Assembly (NCBI RefSeq): GCF_011801125.1
Contig: NZ_CP046171.1
Location: 3,534,001 to 3,598,000 of the forward strand
Length of the DNA: 64,000 nt
Source of the DNA: Nocardia brasiliensis
GTDB taxonomy: Bacteria; Actinomycetota; Actinomycetes; Mycobacteriales; Mycobacteriaceae
Direction of reading: 5' to 3'
How positions within the stretch are numbered: the first letter of the stretch is position 1; each line of letters starts with the position of its first letter. This document shows, piece by piece, positions 54,723 to 64,000 of this stretch. Made by a program: the position numbers and the translations under genes. The notes under the pieces are model-generated. The model saw nothing but the letters and a program-made list of their open reading frames with translations. It ran no database searches and was not told where the DNA came from.

Positions 54723-55907
54723 GTGACCGGGTCGCGAACAAGGAAGGACAACGGCATATCAGATACGCGGCGGGTGCTCATCGCCGGTGGTGGCGTGGGC
54801 GGGTTGACGCTCGCGCACGCGTTGCGCCACAACGGGATCGAAGTCGTGGTGTACGAACAGGACGCCACGCCGACAACGCGCGAGCAAGGCTATCGGATTC
54901 ACATCGACGCGAACGGCAATGCCGCACTGCGGTTCTGCCTGTCGGCGGAGACGTTCGACCTGGTGCGCGACACCAGCGGGGCCAACGACGATACGCTCGG
55001 CAGCTACACCCACTGGTTGCGCGAGGTGATGACACGCCATTTCCCCGGCGTCACCGACGAGCTGATCACCTGCGTCGACCGCAACGCGTTCCGGCGGGCC
55101 CTGCTCACCGGATTGGACGACGCCGTCTGGTTCGGAACGACCGTGGCCGGTTACCGGGTCACCGGATCGGGCCGGGTACGGGTCGAGTTCGCCGAGGGCG
55201 GCGCCGACGAGGGGGACCTGCTGGTCGGCGCGGACGGAATCGGCTCGGCCGTACGCAGGCAATTGCTTCCGCAGGCCGACGTGAAAGACCTGGGCACCCG
55301 GTGTGTCTACGGCAGGATGACGCTCACCGAGAAGACCGAGGCACTCATCCCGGAGCCGATCAGGCACGGTTTCAATTGGATCGCCGACGACACCGGGTGC
55401 GGTGCCGGATTCGCGCCGGTGCGGTTCCGCTCCCGGCCCGACGGGATCGCGGACTACCTGATGGTCACCCTGCTCGCGACGCCCGAACGTCTCGGGGTGA
55501 CCGACGAGCAGTTGTTCGACCACCCAGCGCAGCGACTCGGCGAGATTGCCGCGAACGCGGTGCGCGACTGGCACCCGCGGTTCAGAGAACTGTTCACACA
55601 CGCCGACCCGGAAACCTTCTTTCCGATCACGATGCGCGCCGGCGAGCGCGTCGAAGCATGGCGGTCCGGCCCGGTCACCCTGCTCGGCGACGCGATCCAC
55701 ACCATGCCGCCGTTCGGTGGCGTAGGCGCGAACACCGCCTTGCAGGACGCCGCCACTCTCGCCGGGGAACTGCTGTCCGCCGCGCGTGGCGAGCAGTCGC
55801 TCATCGATGCGGTCGCCGCGTACGAAAACATCATGCTCCCGCGCGGCTTCGACACCATCGACAGCTCACTGCAATTGGCAGTCCAGATGTTCGGCGAAAC
55901 CGTTTAG
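54723..55907 (+). CDS. FAD-dependent aromatic-type monooxygenase
   Basis: 394 aa if GTG 54723 is used, though it has no ribosome site; AGGAAGGA (54741-54748) sits 7 nt before an in-frame ATA at 54756, which may be the real or former start. FAD motif VLIAGGGVGGLTLAHAL with acidic YEQD; second FAD motif VTLLGDAIHTMPPFGGVGAN; the DG motif appears in LLVGADGIGSAVRR. The group (TetX/RebC-like) hydroxylates polyketides, antibiotics or aromatics. Paired with a divergent TetR, it resembles inducible detoxification. Confidence 0.85.
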   Translation: MTGSRTRKDNGISDTRRVLIAGGGVGGLTLAHALRHNGIEVVVYEQDATPTTREQGYRIHIDANGNAALRFCLSAETFDLVRDTSGANDDTLGSYTHWLREVMTRHFPGVTDELITCVDRNAFRRALLTGLDDAVWFGTTVAGYRVTGSGRVRVEFAEGGADEGDLLVGADGIGSAVRRQLLPQADVKDLGTRCVYGRMTLTEKTEALIPEPIRHGFNWIADDTGCGAGFAPVRFRSRPDGIADYLMVTLLATPERLGVTDEQLFDHPAQRLGEIAANAVRDWHPRFRELFTHADPETFFPITMRAGERVEAWRSGPVTLLGDAIHTMPPFGGVGANTALQDAATLAGELLSAARGEQSLIDAVAAYENIMLPRGFDTIDSSLQLAVQMFGETV

Positions 55908-56292
55908 CAAGGCAGCTGGACATGGTCGCGTGCAGGCTTTACAGTCCGAAATCTGGCGCGGATCGTTGGGTCGGGTAGCCCCGCGGCGGTATCAGCCGGC
56001 GCAGGACGCGACCGTAGGTGTCCTCGACGGCGGCGGAACGAGGTGAACAGCTCGCCCACCACTGCGGCCGATGGGTGACGGTGGCGCGGAGGTAGTCGCC
56101 CAATGCTCCGGCCTGGTTCGATGGACGGTCTCCTCGTCGACGCGGGGTCGAGTTCGCGCTCGATCCCGCTGCGGAGGGCGGCCGAAGGTCCCTGGGTTCG
56201 AGGGCTTTTCGGGGTGGAACGGGGACATCGTGCTCTTCTTCGGCGGCGTCTGTGGGTGGGACTGTGGTTCGAGACGAGCGGGAGGTAGCGAC
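55908..56292. promoter_or_regulatory. 385-bp region upstream of the Acg-like gene with a DosR-like box
   Basis: No credible gene. At 56176-56195 the core GGCCGAAGGTCCC matches the palindromic DosR consensus (TTSGGGACTWWAGTCCCSAA) at 11 of 20 positions, about 100 bp before the Acg-like start. Because the GC content is high, the match alone is weak, but the target gene type supports it. Confidence 0.4.
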
Positions 56293-57279
56293 ATGGACCA
56301 CGGACTGCCGGACGACGAGACCGTCAAGGCCGCGCTTGCGCTCGCGGTGCGGGCGCCGTCGGTGCACAATTCGCAGCCGTGGCGCTGGCGGATCGGTAGC
56401 CGGTCGGTGCGTCTGCACCTCGATCCGGCGCGAGCGCTGCCCGCCACCGATCCCGATCAGCGCGACATGGTGATCAGTTGCGGTGCGGCACTGCATCATC
56501 TGCGGGTCGCCCTTGCGGCCATGGGATGGTCGGCGGTGGTGCATCGGCTACCCGATCCGGCCGATCCGGAGCACCTGGCCTCGATCGAGCTGCTGCGGCA
56601 CCGGCCGACGCCCGCGGAAATCGAGCTGAGCGCCGCCATTTCGCACCGCCAGACCGACCGCAGGAACTTCACCGCGTGGCCGATCCCGCCCGGATACCTC
56701 GGTCTCGCCGCCGAACGCGCGACCGCGCTCGGCGCGCTGCTGCGCCAGGCTACCGATCGCGCACGCGCACAGCTGATCACGGCGACCCGGGCCGCGGCGG
56801 TGCGCCATGCGATGAATCCGGAGTACCGATTCGAACTCGCGTGCTGGAGCGGCAGGCACGGTGCCGACGAGGGCGTACCCGCGCGCAACGCGCCAACGGC
56901 GCGGGCGGGTGACGAGCTTCCCGCGCGGACTTTCGTTGCCCCGCAACTCAATGACCCCGCCCGCGAGCCCGATCACGCGCAACTGCTTGTGCTCGCCACG
57001 GCGGGCGACGACCGGGCGTCCCGCCTGCGGGCGGGCGAGGCGTTGAGCGCGGTGTTGCTGACCGCGACCAACGTCGGCTTGGCGACCTGTGTGCTCACCG
57101 AACCGCTCGAGATCGCCGAGCTGCGCCACGATGTCCGGCGCGCCGTGTTCGAGGACAACTCCTATCCGCAGGCCATCATCCGAATCGGCTGGATCCCGAC
57201 CAGTGCGCCACCGTTGCCGTCGACACCCCGCCGCGCCGTCGGCGACATCCTGGACCCCTTCGACACTTCCACGAGCTGA
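56293..57279 (+). CDS. Acg-family nitroreductase-like protein
   Basis: 328 aa from ATG 56293 behind GGGAGG. It has the Acg (Rv2032) pattern: N-terminal LALAVRAPSVHNSQPWRWRI and two nitroreductase-like halves, with RHRPTPAEIELSAAISHRQT and RRNFTAWPIP in the middle and LLTATNVGLATCVLTEPLEI late. Acg proteins bind FMN and are thought to store or buffer flavin during dormancy; they lack normal nitroreductase lids. In M. tuberculosis acg belongs to the DosR regulon, and this gene opens a dormancy-like cluster here. Confidence 0.85.
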   Translation: MDHGLPDDETVKAALALAVRAPSVHNSQPWRWRIGSRSVRLHLDPARALPATDPDQRDMVISCGAALHHLRVALAAMGWSAVVHRLPDPADPEHLASIELLRHRPTPAEIELSAAISHRQTDRRNFTAWPIPPGYLGLAAERATALGALLRQATDRARAQLITATRAAAVRHAMNPEYRFELACWSGRHGADEGVPARNAPTARAGDELPARTFVAPQLNDPAREPDHAQLLVLATAGDDRASRLRAGEALSAVLLTATNVGLATCVLTEPLEIAELRHDVRRAVFEDNSYPQAIIRIGWIPTSAPPLPSTPRRAVGDILDPFDTSTS

Positions 57280-57303
57280 ATCCGCTCTCGACCGATGCCG
57301 CAT

Positions 57304-58170
57304 CTACTCGGCGCCACGTGCCACCGCGCTGAGCGCCGCGGCCAGGCGGGAGCGGGCGTCGTGGGCGATCGGGCGCAGGCCGGGATGGTCGTCCGGGCGC
57401 AGCAGTAGGTCGGGGTCGGCCGCTTCGATGACGGTGGATTCGTCCTCGGTGCGGACAACAACGTTGCAGGGCAGCAGTTTTCCGATCCGCCGATCGATAT
57501 CGAGTGCCTGGTGGGCGAGGTGCGGATCGCAGGCGCCGAGGATGAGGTAGTCCTCCATCTCCGTGCCAAGCGTGGTGAGAAGTGTTGCACGGACGTCGAT
57601 TTCGGTCAGGATCCCGAAACCCTGGGTCGCGAGCGCGGCACGCGTCATCGGCACCGCCTCGCCGAACGGCACCGGAGCTCGCACAGCGAGGTCGGCGGGG
57701 GTGATGGGCAGGCGGATCTCGGTGAGCAGGTCGCGCGGGTCCAGCGCTTCGTCCGGAGCGACCAGATAGACCTCCGTAGGTGGACCGGCTTGCTGGTACG
57801 GCGAACCGCGCAGCCACTCGTAGAGGGCGTTGTAGGCGTCCCCGATCAGGTGGTAGGTGCCGCGATGGGTGAGGCGAGCGAAGGTCTGCGGTTCGGTCTG
57901 TCGCAGTGTCATCTCCTCGTTGGCGCCGCCGATCGGATTGGGGGAGACCGGGAGTCCGAAGTCGACCTCGGTCATGGTGCCGGGCCGGAATTCGCCGATG
58001 TAGGTGGTGGTCGGTGGGCCGACCGGGGTGAGGCCGTTCGCGGCGGCGAGCCCGTAGAGTGCGTCCATCCCGCTGCCGATGTCGTCGCTCGCCTGGTCGG
58101 TGCGCACGGTCCGGCGCAGTTCGAGCACGGTGTACGGGGTGGAATGGTCGACCGAGATCTGATACGCCAT
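57304..58170 (-). CDS. GyrI-like effector-binding/DUF302 fusion protein
   Basis: 288 aa from ATG 58170, with GAGGAG upstream. Residues about 1-150 match GyrI-like/AraC effector-binding domains (YTVLELRRTVRTDQASDDIG, YHLIGDAYNALYEWLRGSPY, EVYLVAP). Residues about 160-288 are a DUF302 domain (GFGILTEIDVRATLLTTLGT, YLILGACDPHLAHQAL, LLPCNVVVRTEDESTVIEAA). DUF302 proteins often accompany stress and redox genes. The fusion suggests binding of a small ligand. It diverges from the Rv1733c-like gene across two DosR-like boxes. Confidence 0.78.
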   Translation of the reverse strand: MAYQISVDHSTPYTVLELRRTVRTDQASDDIGSGMDALYGLAAANGLTPVGPPTTTYIGEFRPGTMTEVDFGLPVSPNPIGGANEEMTLRQTEPQTFARLTHRGTYHLIGDAYNALYEWLRGSPYQQAGPPTEVYLVAPDEALDPRDLLTEIRLPITPADLAVRAPVPFGEAVPMTRAALATQGFGILTEIDVRATLLTTLGTEMEDYLILGACDPHLAHQALDIDRRIGKLLPCNVVVRTEDESTVIEAADPDLLLRPDDHPGLRPIAHDARSRLAAALSAVARGAE

Positions 58171-58241
58171 GGCATGCTCCTCGATGATCGCCGGTCCGGC
58201 GGGGGGAACGGCGTGCGATCTCGACGCTAGGCACCTGTCGA

Positions 58242-58292
58242 GGGGCGCCGATAGTGCCGAACCGACGCGGGCGCAGGGACTTTCGGCACGGT
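58242..58292. promoter_or_regulatory. Tandem DosR-like boxes in the divergent promoter
   Basis: Box A (58242-58261, GGGGCGCCGATAGTGCCGAA) matches the DosR consensus at 14/20 positions. Box B (58273-58292) contains GGGACTTTCGGCAC, a near-perfect left half and centre (12/20 overall). The two are 31 bp apart, and the group lies between the GyrI/DUF302 gene and the Rv1733c-like gene, the usual tandem arrangement of DosR sites. Confidence 0.6.
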
Positions 58293-58409
58293 CGGCGAAC
58301 GATTCGGGCCACTCGGCCGCTGAGCCGGTGACCTTGTTCTCTGCCTCGGCGCGGCTTCGCGCGGCATGCTCGAAGGTGAGGGCACCGGACCTGAAACGAG
58401 GTGAAGGCG

Positions 58410-59006
58410 ATGTCGGAGCACACGACCATCCCGCTCCAGGCGTCGTGGAGTCGGCTGATCGGCTGGTGGTCGACCCGGCCGTGGAGCCCGAACCCCATGC
58501 TGCGCGCATCGGATCGGTGTGAGGCCCTGGTGCGGATCATCGCCACACTGGCCGTCTTGGTCGCCGTACCCGTGGCGGGTGCGCTCGGCACGGCCGCCTA
58601 TAGCGAGAGCGCCGCGCATATCCGCCTCGAGCGAGCCACGAAACACAGTGTCGCCGCGGTACTCACAGAGGACCCGGTCGAGATCGCCACCTACGACTAC
58701 CGGGCGCGAGCGCAGTGGAACGACGCGGGACATCCGAGTACCGCGGTCGTGCCGGTGGACCGCGGCAGGCAATCCGGTGACCAGGTGACGATCTGGCTCG
58801 GACCGGACGGCACGCAGACCACCGAGCCACCGCGAGCCGTGGCCGCGGTCCTGACCGGGATCGGCGTCGGTGTCGTCGTGCTCGTCGGCACCTGGCTGTG
58901 CGGGTGGTGCCTGGTGCACGGCACCGCGTGGGTGCTGGATCGGCGCCGCGACGCTCGATGGGCCGAGGAGTGGCGGCAGTTCAGCCGTCCGATCAGTAAG
59001 GACTGA
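58410..59006 (+). CDS. Rv1733c-family membrane protein
   Basis: 198 aa from ATG 58410 with GAGGTGAAGG upstream. Two membrane segments (IIATLAVLVAVPVAGALGTA and VAAVLTGIGVGVVVLVGTWL) flank an extracytoplasmic domain of about 90 residues. The segment NPMLRASDRCEALVRIIATL and the SGDQVTIWLGPDGTQTTEPP loop correspond to Rv1733c, a DosR-regulated protein of unknown function and a known T-cell antigen in M. tuberculosis. It starts the operon 58410-60210. Confidence 0.85.
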   Translation: MSEHTTIPLQASWSRLIGWWSTRPWSPNPMLRASDRCEALVRIIATLAVLVAVPVAGALGTAAYSESAAHIRLERATKHSVAAVLTEDPVEIATYDYRARAQWNDAGHPSTAVVPVDRGRQSGDQVTIWLGPDGTQTTEPPRAVAAVLTGIGVGVVVLVGTWLCGWCLVHGTAWVLDRRRDARWAEEWRQFSRPISKD

Positions 59007-59010
59007 GGCA

Positions 59011-59292
59011 ATGATGTACTGGTATGGCAACGCTTCGCACTGGTGGATGTTCATGCTCATGATCCTGTTCGCGCTGCCGCTGTGGGGTGCCGTCGCCGTC
59101 GCGATCATCGCGCTCGGCCGGTCCGAGACTGCCGCGGACCCGAAACCGCAAGGGCCCGTGCGGTTGACGCCGGAGGCGCTGCTCGCCGAACGCTTCGCCA
59201 GCGGCGAGCTCGATGAGGCGGAATACCGGCGCCGACTGGCCGTGCTCCACCCCGCACCGAAATCCGACGACGTACACCACCGGCAGCACTGA
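59011..59292 (+). CDS. SHOCT-domain small membrane protein
   Basis: 93 aa from ATG 59011, 4 bp after the Rv1733c-like stop codon. One hydrophobic segment (WWMFMLMILFALPLWGAVAV) is followed by a SHOCT domain: LTPEALLAERFASGELDEAE, then YRRRLAVL. SHOCT domains are short helical hairpins in many bacterial stress and membrane proteins, probably for oligomerisation. It is in an operon with the universal stress protein. Confidence 0.85.
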   Translation: MMYWYGNASHWWMFMLMILFALPLWGAVAVAIIALGRSETAADPKPQGPVRLTPEALLAERFASGELDEAEYRRRLAVLHPAPKSDDVHHRQH

Positions 59293-59310
59293 CTCGAGAG
59301 GCTGGCAGCT

Positions 59311-60210
59311 ATGACCACCGAAAACCCCATGTCGGCAACACGATCCGATCAGATCATCGCCGCGGTCGACGGCTCGGCGAGCTCGTATCAGGCGGCCGCG
59401 TGGGCGGCCGTGGAAGCCACCCTGCATCACCGTGCGCTGCATCTGGTGACCTCGATGGCGATCCAGGGCGGTTACGGGCCGGGGTTGTCGCTGGGGGAGT
59501 CCGATCTGGAGTGGCTGCGTCGCGACGGCGAACGGATCCTGAACGAGGCCAAGCGCATCGCCCGCACCGCCGCGCCGGGCGAAGAGCCGTCGATCACCAC
59601 GGAGGTGTCGTTCCAACTGGTGATACCGATGCTGATCGAACGATCCGCGCACGCGTCGATGCTGGTGGTCGGTAGTCGCGGGATGGGCGCGTTCCAGCGC
59701 GGACTGCTCGGCTCGGTGAGCACGGCAACCACCCACCACGCGCGCTGCCCGGTCGCGGTGATCCACGGGACCGCGGCCATCGACGCGGTCTCGGCGACCC
59801 TGCCCGTACTCGTCGGGGTGGACGGCACCGCCAACAGTGTGCCCGCGCTGGAGCTCGCCTTCGAGGAGGCGTCCCGGCGCAAGGTCGCACTCACCGCATT
59901 GCACACCTGGAGCGACGTCAGCGGACTGGATCTGCCGGTCACCGGCTGGGACGCGGCGCGGGAGACGGCCGAGGCCGTGCTCGCCGAAAGTCTCGCCGGC
60001 TACGCCGACCGCTACCCCGATGTCGCTGTGCGCCGAATAGTCAAGGCCGACCGGCCCGTTCGCGCGCTGCTCGACGAATCCGCCAACGCCCAACTGGTCG
60101 TGGTCGGCAGCCACGGCCGCGGCGGCTTCGCCAGCATGCTGCTCGGCTCGACCAGCAACGCGCTGCTGCACTCGGTCGAGGCACCGATGATCGTCGTGCG
60201 CCAACGCTGA
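59311..60210 (+). CDS. Tandem-domain universal stress protein
   Basis: 299 aa from ATG 59311. Two USP domains (about residues 12-150 and 160-298) each keep the ATP-binding motif GX2GX9GS: GSRGMGAFQRGLLGSVS and GSHGRGGFASMLLGSTS. Length and ATP motifs match the mycobacterial DosR-regulon USPs such as Rv2623. These proteins bind ATP and slow growth under hypoxia. It follows the SHOCT gene by 18 bp and ends at a hairpin terminator. Confidence 0.93.
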   Translation: MTTENPMSATRSDQIIAAVDGSASSYQAAAWAAVEATLHHRALHLVTSMAIQGGYGPGLSLGESDLEWLRRDGERILNEAKRIARTAAPGEEPSITTEVSFQLVIPMLIERSAHASMLVVGSRGMGAFQRGLLGSVSTATTHHARCPVAVIHGTAAIDAVSATLPVLVGVDGTANSVPALELAFEEASRRKVALTALHTWSDVSGLDLPVTGWDAARETAEAVLAESLAGYADRYPDVAVRRIVKADRPVRALLDESANAQLVVVGSHGRGGFASMLLGSTSNALLHSVEAPMIVVRQR

Positions 60211-60241
60211 CGCACCGGCGTGAGTCCGGCGCCTTGCGTCA
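60208..60241 (+). terminator. USP operon terminator
   Basis: TGACGCA / TGCGTCA outer stem with a GC-rich inner hairpin, starting at the USP stop codon. Confidence 0.5.
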
Positions 60242-60320
60242 ATTGCGCCCGGAGGAGGCCGTCGACCGTCGCGCCGCGCCGAGAGCGTCCGGCGTGTGCG
60301 GAAGGTGCGCCGGCACGACT

Positions 60321-60341
60321 TCATGACGACTTGTCGCTCAT
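60321..60341 (-). other. Six-codon frame behind a strong ribosome site (gene-start remnant?)
   Basis: GGAGGAAATACC precedes ATG 60341, which reads MSDKSS and then TGA. It lies 48 bp downstream of the flavodoxin stop codon on the same strand. The ribosome site is better than most in the window, so this is probably the surviving start of a lost downstream gene, or a micro-peptide. Confidence 0.3.
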
Positions 60342-60389
60342 GGTATTTCCTCCATCCAGGGTGATAACGCGGCGCAGGCAGCGCGCTCG

Positions 60390-60944
60390 TCAGGGATGCA
60401 TGGTTGCCGTATCGGCCTTCGGCAGGCCGAGTGATTGGGCGATCATCGTCGACCAGGTGCGGATCGCGTGCCAGTCGCGCAGGTCGCCGTATCTGCCGCC
60501 GCCCATGAGGCGGTAGAGCAGCCGGGCGCGCAGCGAGACCCCCGCCCGTTCATAGTGTCCGGAGAAGGGGCGATAGTCCCACGGGCTGACCGTTTCACAC
60601 AGGGCGGCAATCTTTTTCGGCACGGTGGCGCCGAGGCGTCGGCCGATCGGTCCGCGCAATGCCGGACCGAGTCCGACGCTGAACATCCACACATCGGATT
60701 TTCGTAGCTCGTCGCGGTGGCTGCGCACGAACGACGCCGCCGCAGGCAGTAGGGCCATGTTGTGCACGGCGCTGCCCAGGATCACGCCGTCGAAGCGGGA
60801 CAGCTCCGGTGCGTGTTCGACATCTCTGAGCTCCACCTCGGCGCCGCGGTCGGTCAGGTCCGCGGCGATGAACTCCGCGATATCGCGGGTCGAGCCTTGG
60901 GCGGTCGCGTAGATGACCGCGATTCGGGTGGGTTCACTGTCCAT
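60390..60944 (-). CDS. Flavodoxin-domain protein (HemG-like)
   Basis: 184 aa from ATG 60944. The FMN phosphate loop is VIYATAQGSTRDIAEFIAAD and the second loop is FDGVILGSAVHNMALLP, then WMFSVGLGPALRG. The fold is the flavodoxin_5 type of HemG-like oxidases, but it is not likely to be a true HemG in an actinomycete. Its role is probably redox carriage under low oxygen. It diverges from the Hsp20 gene across a DosR-like box. Confidence 0.85.
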   Translation of the reverse strand: MDSEPTRIAVIYATAQGSTRDIAEFIAADLTDRGAEVELRDVEHAPELSRFDGVILGSAVHNMALLPAAASFVRSHRDELRKSDVWMFSVGLGPALRGPIGRRLGATVPKKIAALCETVSPWDYRPFSGHYERAGVSLRARLLYRLMGGGRYGDLRDWHAIRTWSTMIAQSLGLPKADTATMHP

Positions 60945-60999
60945 GCCTTCAGCCTGGCGCAGCGCGGCATATGCAGGTCAGAGCCGTGATGCCCGTCCT

Positions 61000-61019
61000 A
61001 CGAGGACCAACGACCCCAA
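61000..61019. promoter_or_regulatory. DosR-like box between flavodoxin and Hsp20 genes
   Basis: ACGAGGACCAACGACCCCAA matches the DosR consensus at 14/20 positions (GGAC left, G-CCCCAA right). It is 56 bp from the flavodoxin start and 182 bp from the Hsp20 start, in the divergent intergenic region. Confidence 0.5.
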
Positions 61020-61200
61020 TCCGGCGCCCGCACGGTCGAGCTGGCCGCCCGGCCGGACTTGTGCGAACGAGCCTAGTGGCTTTCGTCCTTCCTGCGGTGT
61101 CCGACGGCAGGTACCGCCGACGACACGATGCCCTAGCGGCGGTCGGCGCTGGTGAGTGGAATCGATGGTGTCCGATGCTATTTCAGCAAGGAGGAAAATC

Positions 61201-61623
61201 ATGAGTCTGCTTCCCGCCCATCGCGAATCATTACTACCCGATCTGAACGATCTGTGGAATTCGTTCGCGCCCACCGGGATGGCGCCGATGTTCGGCTCGC
61301 ACCTGTTGCGGGTCGAGGACGCGGTCGAAGACGGGCACTATGTGGTGCGCGCGGAGATGCCGGGTATCGATCCGGCCAAGGACGTCGACGTGTCGATCCG
61401 GGGCAGGCAGTTGACGATCAAGGCCGAGCGCACCGAAAGGCATGAGGAGAAGGGGCGTTCGGAGTTCAGCTACGGATCGTTCTACCGCTCCGTGACGCTG
61501 CCGCACAACGCCGAGGAGGAGGGTATCGAGGCGAGCTACGCCAAAGGCATTCTCACCGTTCGCGTTCCGCTCGGCGAGCCGAAAGAACTCGCGAAGAAGG
61601 TCGAGGTCAAGAACGCCGAGTAA
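61201..61623 (+). CDS. Small heat-shock protein, Hsp20 (HspX-like)
   Basis: 140 aa from ATG 61201 with AAGGAGGA 5 nt upstream. The alpha-crystallin domain covers about residues 40-130: LRVEDAVEDGHYVVRAEMPG, YGSFYRSVTLPHNAEEEGIE, ending AKGILTVRVPL. The N-terminus MSLLPAHRESLLPDLNDLWN is close to the HspX (Rv2031c) type. It is a holdase chaperone that protects proteins and membranes in dormancy. Its upstream region has a DosR-like box. Confidence 0.93.
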   Translation: MSLLPAHRESLLPDLNDLWNSFAPTGMAPMFGSHLLRVEDAVEDGHYVVRAEMPGIDPAKDVDVSIRGRQLTIKAERTERHEEKGRSEFSYGSFYRSVTLPHNAEEEGIEASYAKGILTVRVPLGEPKELAKKVEVKNAE

Positions 61624-61636
61624 GGCAGAACAGCGC

Positions 61637-61664
61637 GCTGTCCATCGTCGCGCCGGTGGACAGC
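61637..61664. terminator. Bidirectional hairpin
   Basis: GCTGTCC (61637-61643) pairs with GGACAGC (61658-61664) and extends through GCGC-rich flanks with a bulge. It separates the converging Hsp20 and sensor kinase genes. Confidence 0.5.
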
Positions 61665-61687
61665 GGCGCGCCCTGCGGCGCGCGTGA

Positions 61688-63517
<1,830 letters not shown>

Positions 63518-64000
63518 CTAGGGGGTAGCGACGCGATGTCTCGGCCCCGGTGCGGACTGCTCCGCGGCGACTACTGGCGTGGTGGCGCTTTGCCAGACGC
63601 GGTAGGCACTGTCGATCGTGTCGGCGAGCGGCAACTCGGTGTCGAGGGCTATTGCCTCTGGCCACGGCGCGGCCGTCACCGACATCGCCGCGGCGATGTG
63701 AGGTGTCGCCTCGGAGTCACCGGCCGCGCGTCGGCTGATCCTTCGACTCGCCACCGCCGGGGAACACACGCAGCGCAAGGGGATCAGGTCGGCGTGGGTG
63801 GCGGCCGCGAGTGCGGCGGCACGGTGCCGTTCGCTCTCGTCGATCCAGCTGGCGTCGAGAATCACCGACATCCCAGCCGTGAGCAGGCGGTGGGCCCGGG
63901 TCAGCAGCTCGGCATAGACCCGCGCCTTGTTGACCGCCGAATACGCTCCCGCACCGAAGGTTCCGCTGTCGCCGTGGATCGATCCGGCGGTGCGCAAATG
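63518..64000 (-). CDS. Rv2004c-like ATPase/kinase, C-terminal part only
   Basis: About 160 codons are visible, and the frame continues open beyond the right edge (N-terminus missing). Text includes AYSAVNKARVYAELLTRAHR and LLTAGMSVILDASWIDESER, then RCVCSPAVASRRISRRA. It fits the C-terminal P-loop kinase domain of the aminoglycoside-phosphotransferase/AAA fusion represented by Rv2004c, another DosR-regulon gene. It runs the same way as the kinase, 54 bp upstream, and may be cotranscribed with it. Confidence 0.75.
   Translation of the reverse strand, partial: HLRTAGSIHGDSGTFGAGAYSAVNKARVYAELLTRAHRLLTAGMSVILDASWIDESERHRAAALAAATHADLIPLRCVCSPAVASRRISRRAAGDSEATPHIAAAMSVTAAPWPEAIALDTELPLADTIDSAYRVWQSATTPVVAAEQSAPGPRHRVATP

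Noticed and set aside
56255..56274. Second DosR-like match before the Acg-like gene (GGGACTGTGGTTCG).
   Set aside because: Only 11/20, and it ends 18 bp before the start codon, overlapping the expected ribosome-site region; too close for an activator site.
61070..61090. Weak DosR-like site before Hsp20 (GGCTTTCGTCC).
   Set aside because: About 11/20 with the left GGGAC half absent; expected by chance in high-GC DNA.

Overview
The window is high-GC DNA with strong G/C bias at third codon positions, GTG starts and many ATGA/GTGA gene overlaps. Its gene families are those of mycolic-acid actinomycetes: an MspA-type porin, a ChoD-like oxidase, a KstR-type operator, GarA, the Rv1828/Rv1829/Rv1830-like genes, and an Rv1733c/Acg/Hsp20/DosS-like dormancy set. 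A Nocardia-like chromosome fits best (inferred from family content; no search was possible).

Layout. (1) 1-16,500: surface polysaccharide locus with a flippase, three glycosyltransferases, a pyruvyltransferase-family protein, a coupled sugar-modifying block (nucleotidyltransferase, two C-methyltransferase-family proteins, epimerase, LmbE-type deacetylase) and a divergent initiating phosphoglycosyltransferase. An FAD oxidoreductase/TetR pair and an MspA porin lie among them. (2) 16,500-31,800: heme oxygenase under a probable IdeR iron box, a ThrE-type exporter, a drug-efflux MFS, PlsC, a DUF1801 protein, an acyl-CoA oxidase-like enzyme divergent from a TetR-ABC exporter operon, an F420-type oxidoreductase behind a KstR-like operator, an SDR remnant, and PAP2, NERD and DUF2252 proteins. 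(3) 31,800-41,300: a choD-like gene, then a block collinear with M. tuberculosis Rv1822-Rv1832: CDP-alcohol phosphatidyltransferase, gcvH, garA, ftsR-like MerR, DUF151 protein, a second MerR, tandem glycine riboswitch and gcvP. (4) 41,300-53,400: VWA protein, WhiB, HNH, MFS/DeoR pair, DM13 protein, a four-gene overlapping SDR-ADH-TetR-ACAD operon, and glcB. (5) 53,400-56,000: a 5'-truncated reading frame resembling spirochete FlaA, then a TetR/FAD-monooxygenase pair. (6) 56,000-64,000: a DosR-regulon-like dormancy island with Acg-type nitroreductase, GyrI-like/DUF302 fusion, Rv1733c-type membrane protein, SHOCT protein, tandem universal-stress protein, flavodoxin-domain protein, Hsp20, a DosS/DosT-like heme-GAF histidine kinase without a response regulator beside it, and the end of an Rv2004c-like ATPase. 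DosR-like boxes lie in its divergent intergenic regions.

How the parts connect. Region 1 is an assembly line: activated sugar, modification, lipid-linked priming, glycosyl transfer, flipping. Region 3 joins glycine cleavage (GcvH, GcvP, riboswitch) with the GarA metabolic switch and two MerR regulators linked to division and growth in relatives. GlcB at 51 kb handles glyoxylate, close in metabolism to the fatty-acid and sterol genes around it. Region 6 looks like a hypoxia/NO response cluster with its own sensor. No tRNA, rRNA, CRISPR array or intact insertion sequence was seen.
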